A DNA stretch of 64,000 bases from Deltaproteobacteria bacterium (lineage in GTDB: Bacteria > Myxococcota > XYA12-FULL-58-9), in the NCBI GenBank assembly GCA_016218825.1, contig JACRCV010000027.1:35770-99769 (forward strand), written 5' to 3'. The notes beneath the pieces were generated by a model that saw nothing but the letters and a program-made list of their open reading frames with translations, made no database searches and was not told where the DNA came from. This document shows positions 1 through 11,168 of the stretch, piece after piece; positions within the stretch are counted from its first letter, which is position 1; the number at the start of each line of letters is the position of its first letter. Position numbers and translations under genes: made by a program.

Positions 1-464
1 ACGCGACCGGCACGCTGACGATCGGACAGGACAAGCTGAAGGTCACCGGCGATGCGTGGTTCGACCACCAATGGGGCCAACTGTCGGACGCGAGGGCGAT
101 GGGCTGGGACTGGTTCGCGCTCAGCCTCGACGACGACCGGGAGATCATGGTGTTCATCATCCGCTCGACCCCGGTGATGGTCGGGGGCTCGTACACCGAC
201 GCCGGCTGCCAGACCCAACCGATCCAGGAGGGTGACGTGTCGATCACCGCGACCGGCGCGTGGGTGAGCCCGCACACCGGGCGGACCTACCCGTCCGGAT
301 GGGACATCCAGGTCCTCGGAATGCAGTTTCACGTCGAGCCGCTCCTCGACGATCAAGAGCTCAACGTGAGCGTGCCGCCGCCCGGCGTGGCCTACTGGGA
401 GGGCGCGTGCGCCGTCACCGGCGACGCCACCGGCAAGGCCTACGTCGAGCTGACCGGCTACTGA
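1..464 (+). CDS. Lipocalin-like (AttH / secreted hydrolase-like) protein, 5' truncated
   Basis: The frame is open from the window edge (first full codon at base 3), so only the C-terminal ~153 residues are present. Visible motifs are WFDHQWG, GWDWFALSLDDD and the terminal AYVELTGY. These match the C-terminal half of AttH/CrtC-type lipocalin-like proteins annotated as predicted secreted hydrolases (COG5621). In that family a beta-barrel half is built around the DHQWG signature, and the reaction is usually unknown. Signal peptide and N-terminal half lie outside the window. A GC-rich hairpin follows the stop. Family assignment is fairly sure; activity and substrate are not known. Confidence 0.75.
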   Translation, partial: ATGTLTIGQDKLKVTGDAWFDHQWGQLSDARAMGWDWFALSLDDDREIMVFIIRSTPVMVGGSYTDAGCQTQPIQEGDVSITATGAWVSPHTGRTYPSGWDIQVLGMQFHVEPLLDDQELNVSVPPPGVAYWEGACAVTGDATGKAYVELTGY

Positions 465-490
465 GGACCCGACGGTCTCGGCGTCGGGCC
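465..490 (+). terminator. Terminator-like hairpin
   Basis: Arms CCCGACG (468-474) and CGTCGGG (482-488) flank a 7-base loop directly after the preceding stop. An outer GG/CC pairing needs a bulged A. There is no T-tract, so it may stop transcription weakly or only protect the 3' end. The rest of the gap to 639 shows no gene. Confidence 0.35.
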
Positions 491-638
491 GTGACCGAGG
501 CCTCGAAGACAGGCCGATCTACGGCTAAGCTTTGACGCGCAGCTCAGCAATCACGGGTCTTCTTGCGGGCGCGGGCGCGGCCATGATCGGCCGCCCCCTT
601 CTTCGAGAGCTCCGGGCCTCCGACTGAGAGGTGAAGGT

Positions 639-3600
639 ATGTGGTGTGCGTTGATGCGGCGACAGCTCGCGATGCAGTCATCCCTGCTCATGAGGGCGGC
701 CCTGTTCGGTTCGTTGCTGCTGGCGTCCGGGTGCAGCGACGTCTTCGCGTCGTTGTTCGCGCGCACGGTGTCGTTCGCGGCCGGCGCCCAGAGCGTCGAC
801 GAGGCGGCCGGGGGCGCCGAGGTCGTCGTCCTGCTCAGTGACCCGGCCGCGGCCGAGATGTCGGCGCCGCTCGTGGTCTCGGGGACCGCGACCCCGGGCA
901 GCGACTTCGACGCGGTCGGGACCGCGGTGTTCTTCCACGCCGGTGAGGTGCGGGCGGTGCTTCGCCTGGCGCTCGTCGACGACACGGTCAGCGAGTCGGA
1001 CGAGACCGTGGTGCTGACGCTCGGCGACGACACCGGCGCCGACGTTCATCCCGGCTCCCTCGCCATCCACACCCTGACGATTCGCAACGACGACGCGGTG
1101 CCGACGCTCGCGGCCTTCGGGGTGACGGTGTCGGAGACCGACGGCAGCGCGGTGCTGCCGGTGCGGCTCTCGGCCGCGGCCGGCCAACCGGTGACCGTGG
1201 GCTACACCGCGGTGTCCGGGACCGCGGTGGCCGGCGCCGACTTCGCGCAGACCAGCGGGACCTTGATGTTCGCGTCCGGGCTGACCGAGACCAGCGTCAC
1301 GCTCCAGATCGCGAACGACAACGAGGTCGAAGGCACCGAGAGCTTCGTGGTCCGCCTGGAGGGCGCCGTCGGCGCGAGCGTCGGGGTGCCGGAGGCGACG
1401 ATCAACATCCTCGACGACGACACCGTGCCGGCGCTGACCGCCGCCGCCGTCGTCGCCGGCGAGAACCAGGGTCGAGCCACCTTCACCTTGTCGTTGTCGG
1501 CGGCGACCGGGGCGTCGGTGACCGTGTCGTGGTCCACCGCGGACCAGACCGCGATCGCCGGCCTCGACTACACCGCCGGCGCCGGCAGCGTGACCTTCGA
1601 TCCCGGGGTGACCGAACAGACGTTCGTCGTAGAGCTCGCGGACGACAGCCTCGTCGAGGGCAGCGAGAGCTTCGCGGTGGCGTTGTTCAACCCGCGGCAC
1701 GCGACGTTGGCGACTGCGCAGGTGCCGGCGACCATCCTCGACGACGACCTCGTGCCCGTGGTGTCGGTGGCCGATGCGCAGGTGTCTGAGCTGGGCGGCA
1801 GCGTGGCGGTGATCGTGAGCCTGTCGGCGGCGACCGGGCTGCCGGTGACCGTCGCGGTCGCGACCGCGGACGGCAGCGCCCAGGCGGGCGCCGACTACGT
1901 CGCCTACGCCGGGACGATCACCTTCGAGCCCGGGGCGACCAGCAAGGTCACGACGCTGGCTATCGTCGACGACGCCGTCCTCGAAGGCAGCGAGACCTTC
2001 TTCGTCGATCTGAGCGCCCCCACGCACGCGGTGTTGGGCACGGCGCATGCCGCGGTGACGATCTTCGACGACGAGGTCGTGCCGGCGGTGTCGATTGTCG
2101 ACGCGCAGACGCCGGAGAACGGCGGCGCGATGACCTTCACCCTGACCGTCGACCAGCCGTCGGGGGCCCTGGTGAGCGTCTCTGCGACCACCGCCGACCA
2201 GACCGCGTTTGCGGGGACCGACTATCAAGCGACCGCGACCTCGGTGCTCTTCGCCCCGGGCACGGTTGTCCAGACGCTGAGCGTGCCCCTCTTCGACGAC
2301 GGCGTCGTCACCGGGAGTCAGAGCTTCACGGTGAGCATCGCCAACCCGGTGCACGCGACGCTCGGCCGGAGCACGGCGGTCGGCACGATCTTGGACGACG
2401 AGGTCGTGCCGGTGTTGAGCATCGCCGACGCCACCTTGCCCGAGAGCGCGCTGATCCTCGATCTGGTGGTGACGCTCGACGCCCCGTCCGGCAGCCCGGT
2501 GAGCGTGCAGTACGCGACCAGCGACTTCACCGCGCAGGGCGGCGACGACTATCTGTCGACCGCGGGGACCCTGAGCTTCGCGCCCGGGGTCACGGCGCTC
2601 GCGATCCCGGTGCCGCTCCTCGATGACGCCGTCCTCGAGGGCACCGAGACGTTCTTCGTCGACGTCAGCGCGCCGCTGCATGCGATCCTGGGCCGGGCGC
2701 ACGCGGTCGCCACCGTGCTCGACGACGAGGTGGTGCCGGATCTCAGCATCGCCGCCGCGCAGGTCCCCGAGGTCGCCTTGCTCATGGCGTTCACCGTCAC
2801 ACTGAGCGCCGCCACCGGGATGCCGGTCACCGCGACCTACGGCACCACGAGCGGCACCGCCGCCGCCGACGTCGATTACACCACGACCTCCGGGCCCCTG
2901 ACCTTTGCGGCCGGCGAGCTCACGAAGACCGTGACGGTGCCGATCCTCGACGACAGCGACCCCGAAGGGAGCGAGACCTTCTCGGTGACCCTCGCCGATG
3001 TTTCGGGCGCCAACCTCACGGGTGCGGCCGCGACCGGCACGATCCTCGACGACGACTTCTTGCCGGCGCTGAGCATCGGCGACGCCACCGGCATCGAGAA
3101 CGCCGGGTTCATGGACTTCACGGTCGCGCTCGCCGCGGCGAGCGGCGCCGTGGTCACGGTGGATTGGGCGACCGGCGGCGGCAGCGCTATCGCCGGCGCC
3201 GACTACCAGGCGACGAACGGCGTCGTGACCTTCGACCCCGGCGTCACGACCCAGACGGCGCAGGTCACGCTCTACGACAACGGCGTCGCGACCGGGTCGC
3301 GGACCTTCTTCGTGACGCTCACGAACCCGGTGAACGCCGCGCTCGGGCGGACGCCGGCGCTCGGCACCATTCTGGACGACGACGTCATCCCCGCGGTCAG
3401 CATCGCCGACGCCTCGGCGTCCGAGCTCGCGGCGACGCTGGACGTCGCGGTGACCTTGTCAGCGCCGACCGGGTCGTCGGTGAGCGTGGCCTACACCACC
3501 GTCGACGGCAGCGCCCTGCAACCGGACGACTATCTGCAGACCGCCGGAACCTTGACCTTCGCGCCCGGGATCACGAGCGCCGTCGTCAGCGTGCCGCTCG

Positions 3601-6600
3601 TCGATGACATTCTGACCCAGGGGACGCTGAGCTTCGACGTCCAGCTGTCATCCCCGTCGCAGGCGACCTTGGGCCGGACCCCCGCCGTCGGCACGATCTT
3701 CGACGACGAGGTGATCCCCGATCTCGGCATCGCCGACGCGCAGGGCATCGAGAGCGCCGGCGGCATGGACTACGTCGTGACCTTGAGCGCCGCCACCGGG
3801 GCGCCGGTCAGCTTGACCTTCGCCACCACCGGCGGCAGCGCCGCCGCCGACGTCGATTACACCACGACCTCCGGGCCCCTGACCTTTGCGGCCGGCGAGC
3901 TCACGAAGACCGTGACGGTGCCGATCCTCGACGACAGCGACCCCGAAGGGAGCGAGACCTTCTCGGTGACCGTGGCGAACGTATCGGGCGCGAACGTGGT
4001 GCGCCCGACCGCGACCGGCACCATCCTCGACGACGACTTCTTGCCGGCGCTGAGCATCGGCGACGCCTCGGCGTCGGAGGGGAGCGCCCGGATCACCTTC
4101 ACGGTGTCGCTGTCGGACCTGAGCGGGCGGGTGACCAGCGTCGATTTCAGCACCATCGGCGGCACCGCGGCGCCGGGTACCGACTACGTCGACCAGAGCG
4201 GCACGCTTTCGATCGCGGCCGGCGCGGCCTCGACGACGGTGTCGTTTGATCTGATCGCCAACGCGAAGGACGAGCCGGATCGGAGCTTCACCGTCGGCCT
4301 CGCGAATCCGACGGCCGCCACGATCACCGACGGCGCCGGCGCCGGCACCGTCCTCGACGACGACGATCCGCCGAGCGTCGAGCTCGAAAGCGTCGCGCAG
4401 AGCAACGCCGAGAGCGTCACCACCGTGACCTTGACCCTGCAGCTGTCGGCGGCGTCGGGTCTCCTGGTCTCCGCGCCCTTCACCGTCAACGCGGCGTCGA
4501 CCGCGCTCGACCCCGACGACTACAGCATCGTGGCGAGCCCGGCGCTGATCGCGGCCGGCGACACGACCCAGACGATCACCATCACCGTGGTGGACGACGC
4601 GCTCGCCGAGCCGGCGGAGACTGTCGTGGTCGACCTCGGCGCTCCGAGCAACGCGACCCTGGGCGCCAACCAGACGCACACGGTGACGATCACCGACAAC
4701 GACGTGCTGCCGACGCTCGAGTTTGCCGCCGCGGCGCAGAGCAACCTCGAGAACGTGACCAGCGTGACGATCACCGTGCGGCTGTCGGCGATCGCCGGGC
4801 TCCCGGTCACCGTGCCCTTCGGCGTCAACCCGGCGTCGACCGCGGCCGACCCCGCCGACTACGGCATCGCGGCGAGCCCGGTCGTCATCGGCGCCGGGAG
4901 CCTGACCCAGACCATCGCCGTCACCGTGGTGGGCGACGGCAGCGACGAGGCCTCCGAGGCCATCGTCGTGGATCTCGGCGCGCCGACCAACGCCACCCTC
5001 GGCGCGCTGCAGACGCACACCGTGACCATCCTCGACGACGACCCGTGTGACGGTCCGAAGATCAACGCCGCCGAGTACCTCGACACCGACGGCAACGGTC
5101 GCCTCGACCACGTCCGTCTGGTCTTCGACGAGACCGTGGACGACAGCACCTTCGACGCCTTCAACGCTGCGGGGACGCCGAACGACCAGCTTCACGACGT
5201 CACGACGGTGTGGGGCGTCGCCGGCTACAGCGGTGTTCGTCTCGACACCCGCGACGTCATCGGCGGCTACGACCCCGCCGACACCGGCATCGACGACGAC
5301 GAGCTCTGGCTGGCGTTCGACGAGCTCAGCGTCGGCTTCGATACCGGCAGAGCGCCGGAGCTCACCGCGACTCAGAGCGCCTTGAGGGACGTGGACACCG
5401 GCACCTGCTACGTGCAGACCAGCGTCGCCAACTGCCTGGTGGCGGCCGCCGCCAACATCGTCGCCGCCGACGTCGTCGAGGCGGATCGGGCGGCGCCGAT
5501 CATCGCCAAGGCGAGCGGCGACACCGGCTCGACCACGTTGAACCTCTTCTTCAGCGAGCCGGTCGACGCCAGCGGCGTGCTCGGCTGTCTCGGGGTGCTC
5601 GCCGGCGGTGACTTCTTCTACGACGACCAGAGCGGCTCGGACGCGCACGCCATCCTGAGCATCGGCGCCGACGCCGACGCCTGTGACGATCGGCGCGCGA
5701 GCGCGACCTTGGACGTGGCGCTCGCGGTCGCCGACATGGACACCGACCAGGTGCGCGCCGCTGCCGGTCTCGCGATCTTCGACGCCAGCAACAACGCCAT
5801 GGGGCTCGCGACCCGCTTGGTCCAGATCGCCGACGCGCCCTCCGTCTTCTCGGTGGGCTCCGCCGGCTCCCAGAAGATCCAGATCCGCTTCTCGGAGCCG
5901 GTGGACCTGACGGCGGCGATGGCGCTCGGCAACTACACTCTGAGCGAGTCGCCGGTGGAGGCCGGCTGCAGCGGCTCGGGCTCGGACAGCGTCGCGCTCA
6001 GCGGCGCGGTGCTGGCGCTCTCGGCTACCACCTTCGAGCTGTCGACCGACAACCCGCAGTGCTCGAGCACCACCTATCAGCTCGCGGCGTCCGCGGCGAT
6101 CACCGACCAAGACGAAGGGCTGGCGCTCGTCGACCCGAAGTTCGGCACCTTCATCGGCGACGCGCAGCTCTACATCACGAACGTCACCTGCATCGACACC
6201 ACCAACGTCGCGGTCACCTTCAGCAAGAACGTGCAGGCCGGGTCGGGCGTCGGCGGCGCCGAGAACACCGCCCGCTACCAGCTCTCGGGGCCGGTGGCGC
6301 TCGGCGCCATCAGCACCGCGGTGTTGATAGCAGCGAACCAGGTGAAGCTGACCCACACGGCGCCGCAAACCGGCGGCACGTTCACGCTCGTCGGCTCGAA
6401 CGGCACCAATGGCGACGGCTTCGACGACGCCGGGGTCGGCGCCATCCAGGTCAGCGGGACGGCGGAGACGCTGCAGGCGCCGCCCGGCGATCGGCTGCTC
6501 TGGTCCGGCTGTGGCACCACCGTCGACACCTTCGCGCAGGGGCCGGTCATCACCAATCCGTTCGCCGACGGCTCGTCGGTGGGCTTCCTGGCGTCCTACG

Positions 6601-8030
6601 CCGGCCAGGTCTACATCGGCCCGAACAACCTGGGCTACAGCGCCGCGCGCTTCAACCCGGACGGCAGCAACCCGCAGACCTTGAGCTTCTCGTTTGTGCG
6701 CGACGGCACCGCCACGCCGTGCAACGGCGGCGGGGCTTGCACCCACCAGAACACCGGCGCCCAGCCCTACCGGACCCTCGGCCACACCGGCTGCACCAAC
6801 AACAACACCACGCTCGCGACCGGTTGCGGCCCCGACAACGAGAACGGCCGTGGTCTGTTCTCGACCGGCGTCCTGCGCGGCATGGAGCGGCTGTTCATCG
6901 GCGGCGCCCGCAGCGCCGCGGAGTTCGACTACGTCTACTATACGGCGGACACCGACGCGCAGCTCGACTTCAACTACGTCGACTTCGACAACATGACCGG
7001 CTCGAACTCCAACGGCTTGTCGAGCACCGCGGTGTTCAACGACCGCCTCTTCATCGGCATGGCGCGGCAGCCGAACAATCGGCCGGACTTCTCCAAGGTG
7101 AGCTTCAACGTCGCGGACACCGGTGCCTGCGATCCGGCCACGAGCTGCAACGCCACCGAGTCGGTGGCGGCGCACAGCGTGCGGCTGGACATCCACAACA
7201 TGCCGTACTTCGGGGCGATGGCGCCGGTCGCGAATCGCAACTGGGCGTACTATGTCGGCGTGGACTCTCTGACGGTGTTCAACGGCCTGATCTACGCCGC
7301 CGCCGGCGGTCACGGTCGGGTGGATCACAACGGCGGTCTGATCCGCTCCAACAGCGCCGATCCCGCGGCCTGCACCGGATCGGGGACCTGTGCCGATTGG
7401 ACCGAGATCGCGCCGCGCGCCGACGCCGCCTGGCACAACGGCAGCGGGCGCTTCTCCCTCGAGCTCAACAAGACCTACGATCTCATCCCCGGCGACAAGG
7501 CCTTCGCCCAGTTCGCCGAGTACAACGGGCGCCTCTTCGTGACCCGGACGACCTGCACGGTGCAGGGCGCGAACGGCGCCGACGCCGCGGTCCACACCGT
7601 CGCCGGCTGCAACGACGGCACGGTGACGAACCGCCAGGCGCAGCTCTGGAAGTGCGATCCGGCGCTCAACGCCCCGGCGACGTCCTGCGAGGCCGCGGAC
7701 TGGGGCGTCGTCGCCGACGGCGGCACCGGCCTCACCAACTTCGCCGACGCCAACAACCGCACGCTGTCGATGGCGGTCGCGAACGGCAGCTACCTCTACG
7801 TCGGCTTCGACAACACCAGCGGCGTCGAGATCTGGCGCACCAACACCGCGAACCCCGGCGCCGCCACCGACGTCTGGACCCAGGTGGGCGCCGACGGCCT
7901 CGGCGACGCCGCCAACATCCAGCAGATCTACTCGGCGATCTCGATCCAGCTCGGTTCCCGCTACTACCTGTACGTCAGCGCCGGCAAGGGTGGGGTGCCG
8001 GTGCGGGTCTTCCGCCAGGTGAACGATTAG
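639..8030 (+). CDS. Giant Calx-beta repeat surface lipoprotein
   Basis: A 2463-residue predicted surface protein. ATG 639 follows a GAGAGGTGAAGG ribosome-binding stretch. The N-terminus carries a hydrophobic segment and lipobox LLLASGC, so it is probably a lipoprotein; in-frame ATGs at 654 and 672 are alternatives. Residues ~43-1467 hold 13 tandem ~109-residue Calx-beta-like units. Each has an ENxG/SE start, a (G)xDY centre, an EGSETF-type segment and an end close to ILDDD, acidic residues that bind calcium in this family. A DTDGNGRLD segment near 1480 and SEPVD-containing SbsA/SwmB-like Ig segments follow. The last ~600 residues are Cys-containing with repeated YIG/FIG strands, possibly a propeller. 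Adhesion or surface display is inferred. Units 7 and 10 share an identical DNA tract. Confidence 0.9.
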   Translation: MWCALMRRQLAMQSSLLMRAALFGSLLLASGCSDVFASLFARTVSFAAGAQSVDEAAGGAEVVVLLSDPAAAEMSAPLVVSGTATPGSDFDAVGTAVFFHAGEVRAVLRLALVDDTVSESDETVVLTLGDDTGADVHPGSLAIHTLTIRNDDAVPTLAAFGVTVSETDGSAVLPVRLSAAAGQPVTVGYTAVSGTAVAGADFAQTSGTLMFASGLTETSVTLQIANDNEVEGTESFVVRLEGAVGASVGVPEATINILDDDTVPALTAAAVVAGENQGRATFTLSLSAATGASVTVSWSTADQTAIAGLDYTAGAGSVTFDPGVTEQTFVVELADDSLVEGSESFAVALFNPRHATLATAQVPATILDDDLVPVVSVADAQVSELGGSVAVIVSLSAATGLPVTVAVATADGSAQAGADYVAYAGTITFEPGATSKVTTLAIVDDAVLEGSETFFVDLSAPTHAVLGTAHAAVTIFDDEVVPAVSIVDAQTPENGGAMTFTLTVDQPSGALVSVSATTADQTAFAGTDYQATATSVLFAPGTVVQTLSVPLFDDGVVTGSQSFTVSIANPVHATLGRSTAVGTILDDEVVPVLSIADATLPESALILDLVVTLDAPSGSPVSVQYATSDFTAQGGDDYLSTAGTLSFAPGVTALAIPVPLLDDAVLEGTETFFVDVSAPLHAILGRAHAVATVLDDEVVPDLSIAAAQVPEVALLMAFTVTLSAATGMPVTATYGTTSGTAAADVDYTTTSGPLTFAAGELTKTVTVPILDDSDPEGSETFSVTLADVSGANLTGAAATGTILDDDFLPALSIGDATGIENAGFMDFTVALAAASGAVVTVDWATGGGSAIAGADYQATNGVVTFDPGVTTQTAQVTLYDNGVATGSRTFFVTLTNPVNAALGRTPALGTILDDDVIPAVSIADASASELAATLDVAVTLSAPTGSSVSVAYTTVDGSALQPDDYLQTAGTLTFAPGITSAVVSVPLVDDILTQGTLSFDVQLSSPSQATLGRTPAVGTIFDDEVIPDLGIADAQGIESAGGMDYVVTLSAATGAPVSLTFATTGGSAAADVDYTTTSGPLTFAAGELTKTVTVPILDDSDPEGSETFSVTVANVSGANVVRPTATGTILDDDFLPALSIGDASASEGSARITFTVSLSDLSGRVTSVDFSTIGGTAAPGTDYVDQSGTLSIAAGAASTTVSFDLIANAKDEPDRSFTVGLANPTAATITDGAGAGTVLDDDDPPSVELESVAQSNAESVTTVTLTLQLSAASGLLVSAPFTVNAASTALDPDDYSIVASPALIAAGDTTQTITITVVDDALAEPAETVVVDLGAPSNATLGANQTHTVTITDNDVLPTLEFAAAAQSNLENVTSVTITVRLSAIAGLPVTVPFGVNPASTAADPADYGIAASPVVIGAGSLTQTIAVTVVGDGSDEASEAIVVDLGAPTNATLGALQTHTVTILDDDPCDGPKINAAEYLDTDGNGRLDHVRLVFDETVDDSTFDAFNAAGTPNDQLHDVTTVWGVAGYSGVRLDTRDVIGGYDPADTGIDDDELWLAFDELSVGFDTGRAPELTATQSALRDVDTGTCYVQTSVANCLVAAAANIVAADVVEADRAAPIIAKASGDTGSTTLNLFFSEPVDASGVLGCLGVLAGGDFFYDDQSGSDAHAILSIGADADACDDRRASATLDVALAVADMDTDQVRAAAGLAIFDASNNAMGLATRLVQIADAPSVFSVGSAGSQKIQIRFSEPVDLTAAMALGNYTLSESPVEAGCSGSGSDSVALSGAVLALSATTFELSTDNPQCSSTTYQLAASAAITDQDEGLALVDPKFGTFIGDAQLYITNVTCIDTTNVAVTFSKNVQAGSGVGGAENTARYQLSGPVALGAISTAVLIAANQVKLTHTAPQTGGTFTLVGSNGTNGDGFDDAGVGAIQVSGTAETLQAPPGDRLLWSGCGTTVDTFAQGPVITNPFADGSSVGFLASYAGQVYIGPNNLGYSAARFNPDGSNPQTLSFSFVRDGTATPCNGGGACTHQNTGAQPYRTLGHTGCTNNNTTLATGCGPDNENGRGLFSTGVLRGMERLFIGGARSAAEFDYVYYTADTDAQLDFNYVDFDNMTGSNSNGLSSTAVFNDRLFIGMARQPNNRPDFSKVSFNVADTGACDPATSCNATESVAAHSVRLDIHNMPYFGAMAPVANRNWAYYVGVDSLTVFNGLIYAAAGGHGRVDHNGGLIRSNSADPAACTGSGTCADWTEIAPRADAAWHNGSGRFSLELNKTYDLIPGDKAFAQFAEYNGRLFVTRTTCTVQGANGADAAVHTVAGCNDGTVTNRQAQLWKCDPALNAPATSCEAADWGVVADGGTGLTNFADANNRTLSMAVANGSYLYVGFDNTSGVEIWRTNTANPGAATDVWTQVGADGLGDAANIQQIYSAISIQLGSRYYLYVSAGKGGVPVRVFRQVND
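2858..2990 (+). repeat. 133-bp perfect direct repeat, copy 1
   Basis: Identical to 3839-3971. It lies in Calx-beta unit 7 and encodes the middle of the unit, through the DDSDPEGSETF segment. Near-identity resumes about 50 bases downstream at the unit boundary. Confidence 0.95.
3839..3971 (+). repeat. 133-bp perfect direct repeat, copy 2
   Basis: Second copy of 2858-2990, in Calx-beta unit 10. The offset is 981 bp, exactly three 327-bp units, so the frame and unit register are kept. Other units differ at many bases, so this pair reflects recent duplication or gene conversion. Confidence 0.95.
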
Positions 8031-8095
8031 TGCTGCCGCCGGCCCGAGATCGCTAGGATTTCGTTACGAACGTTTCGGCGATAGGAGAGTCATCG

Positions 8096-9907
<1,812 letters not shown>

Positions 9908-9932
9908 GCGACAGCCCCTCGCGTCAACGACG

Positions 9933-11159
9933 ATGCGCGCCCCGGACCGATTCGAGCAATATCACCGCTACAAGACGGCGGTGGCCGGAGAGCCGCTGCC
10001 GCTGGCGCTCATCGACCTCGACTACGTGGATCACAACCTCGGCGTCATCCTCGAGGCCGCCCGCGTCGGCCACAAGGCGCTGCGTCTGGCCACCAAGTCG
10101 GTGCGGGCGCCGGCGGTGATCGACCACCTGGTCGAGGCGAGCCGGGGGGCGATCGCGGGGGTGATGGCGTACGCGGTCACCGAGGCGGCGCTGCTCGTCG
10201 AGGGGGGCCACACCGACGTGCTCGTCGCCTACCCCTCGGTGCAGGCCTCGGACGTCGAGCTGCTCGTGGCGCTGAACGCCGGCGGGCGCGCCAAGGTCGG
10301 CATCGTCGTCGACTGTGCGGAGCACCTCGACTGTCTCGAGGCCGTGGCGGCAGCGAAGAACGTCGTCGTCCCGGTGATCATCGAGGTCGATCTGTCGCTG
10401 CGCTTGTTCGGCGGGCTGCTGCACCTCGGCGCCTACCGCAGCCCGCTGCGCAGCGCCGCCGGCGTCTTGGCGCTGGCCCGCGAGGTCCGGACGCGCTCGC
10501 ACCTGCAGCTCGACGGGGTGATGGGCTACGAGGCGCAGATGGCCGGGGTGGGGGAGAACAACCCGTTCACGCGGGCGTTGAACCCGGTCAAGCGCCTGGT
10601 GAAGCGCTTGAGCCTGCCGATGATCCGCCGACGGCGTCACGAGGTCCGGGCGACGCTGGTGGCCGACGGCTTCGCGCTGCGGGTCGTGAACGGCGGCGGC
10701 ACCGGCAGCCTGACGACGACGCGGCACGAAGACGCGGTCACCGAGGTCACCGTGGGCTCGGGGTTCCTCTGCAGTCATCTGTTCGACTACTACGCCAGCC
10801 TGCGGGGGCTGTTGCCCGCGGCGTGGTTCGCGCTCCAGGTGGTGCGGGTGTCCGATCCGGGGTTCGTCACCTGTCACGGCGGCGGCCTGATCGCGTCCGG
10901 TGAGCCGGGTCGGGATCGGCTGCCGCTGCCGCACCTGCCGCCCGGGCTGCGCCTGACGAGGTTCGAGGGCGCCGGCGAGGTGCAGACGCCGCTGTGCGGC
11001 CGGGGCGCGTACGAGCTCCGGCCCGGCGATCCGGTCTTCTTCCGCCACGCCAAGGCCGGCGAGCTCGCGGAGCACTTCACCGAGTATCTGCTGGTGCGCG
11101 GCGCCAAGGTGGTCGGGCGGGCGCCCACCTACCGCGGCCTCGGCAAGGACTTTCTCTAA
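9933..11159 (+). CDS. D-threonine aldolase / D-serine deaminase-like PLP enzyme
   Basis: A 408-residue alanine-racemase-fold protein of the DSD1-like group (COG3616), which acts on D-amino acids using PLP and a metal. The N-terminal barrel has PLALIDLDYVDHN, and the expected PLP lysine is in LRLATKSVRAP (K55). C-terminal segments VNGGGTGS and VTVGSGF fit phosphate binding and the second domain. ATG 9933 sits 25 bp after the OmpA gene with no strong ribosome site. It runs 9 bp ahead of an M19 dipeptidase-like gene, suggesting D-amino-acid or wall-peptide catabolism. Exact substrate (D-Thr, D-Ser or other) cannot be told. Confidence 0.8.
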   Translation: MRAPDRFEQYHRYKTAVAGEPLPLALIDLDYVDHNLGVILEAARVGHKALRLATKSVRAPAVIDHLVEASRGAIAGVMAYAVTEAALLVEGGHTDVLVAYPSVQASDVELLVALNAGGRAKVGIVVDCAEHLDCLEAVAAAKNVVVPVIIEVDLSLRLFGGLLHLGAYRSPLRSAAGVLALAREVRTRSHLQLDGVMGYEAQMAGVGENNPFTRALNPVKRLVKRLSLPMIRRRRHEVRATLVADGFALRVVNGGGTGSLTTTRHEDAVTEVTVGSGFLCSHLFDYYASLRGLLPAAWFALQVVRVSDPGFVTCHGGGLIASGEPGRDRLPLPHLPPGLRLTRFEGAGEVQTPLCGRGAYELRPGDPVFFRHAKAGELAEHFTEYLLVRGAKVVGRAPTYRGLGKDFL

Positions 11160-11168
11160 GGGGGCCCC

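Noticed and set aside
678..2702. A 674-codon reading frame antisense to the Calx-beta gene
   Set aside because: Its translation is Arg/His/Gly/Val-rich without domains, a frame shadow of repetitive GC-rich coding DNA; the plus strand has clear repeats and a signal peptide.
3648..7595. A 1315-codon antisense reading frame
   Set aside because: Same low-complexity Arg/Val/Asp/Gly composition, no recognisable motif; it overlaps the well-supported Calx-beta gene.
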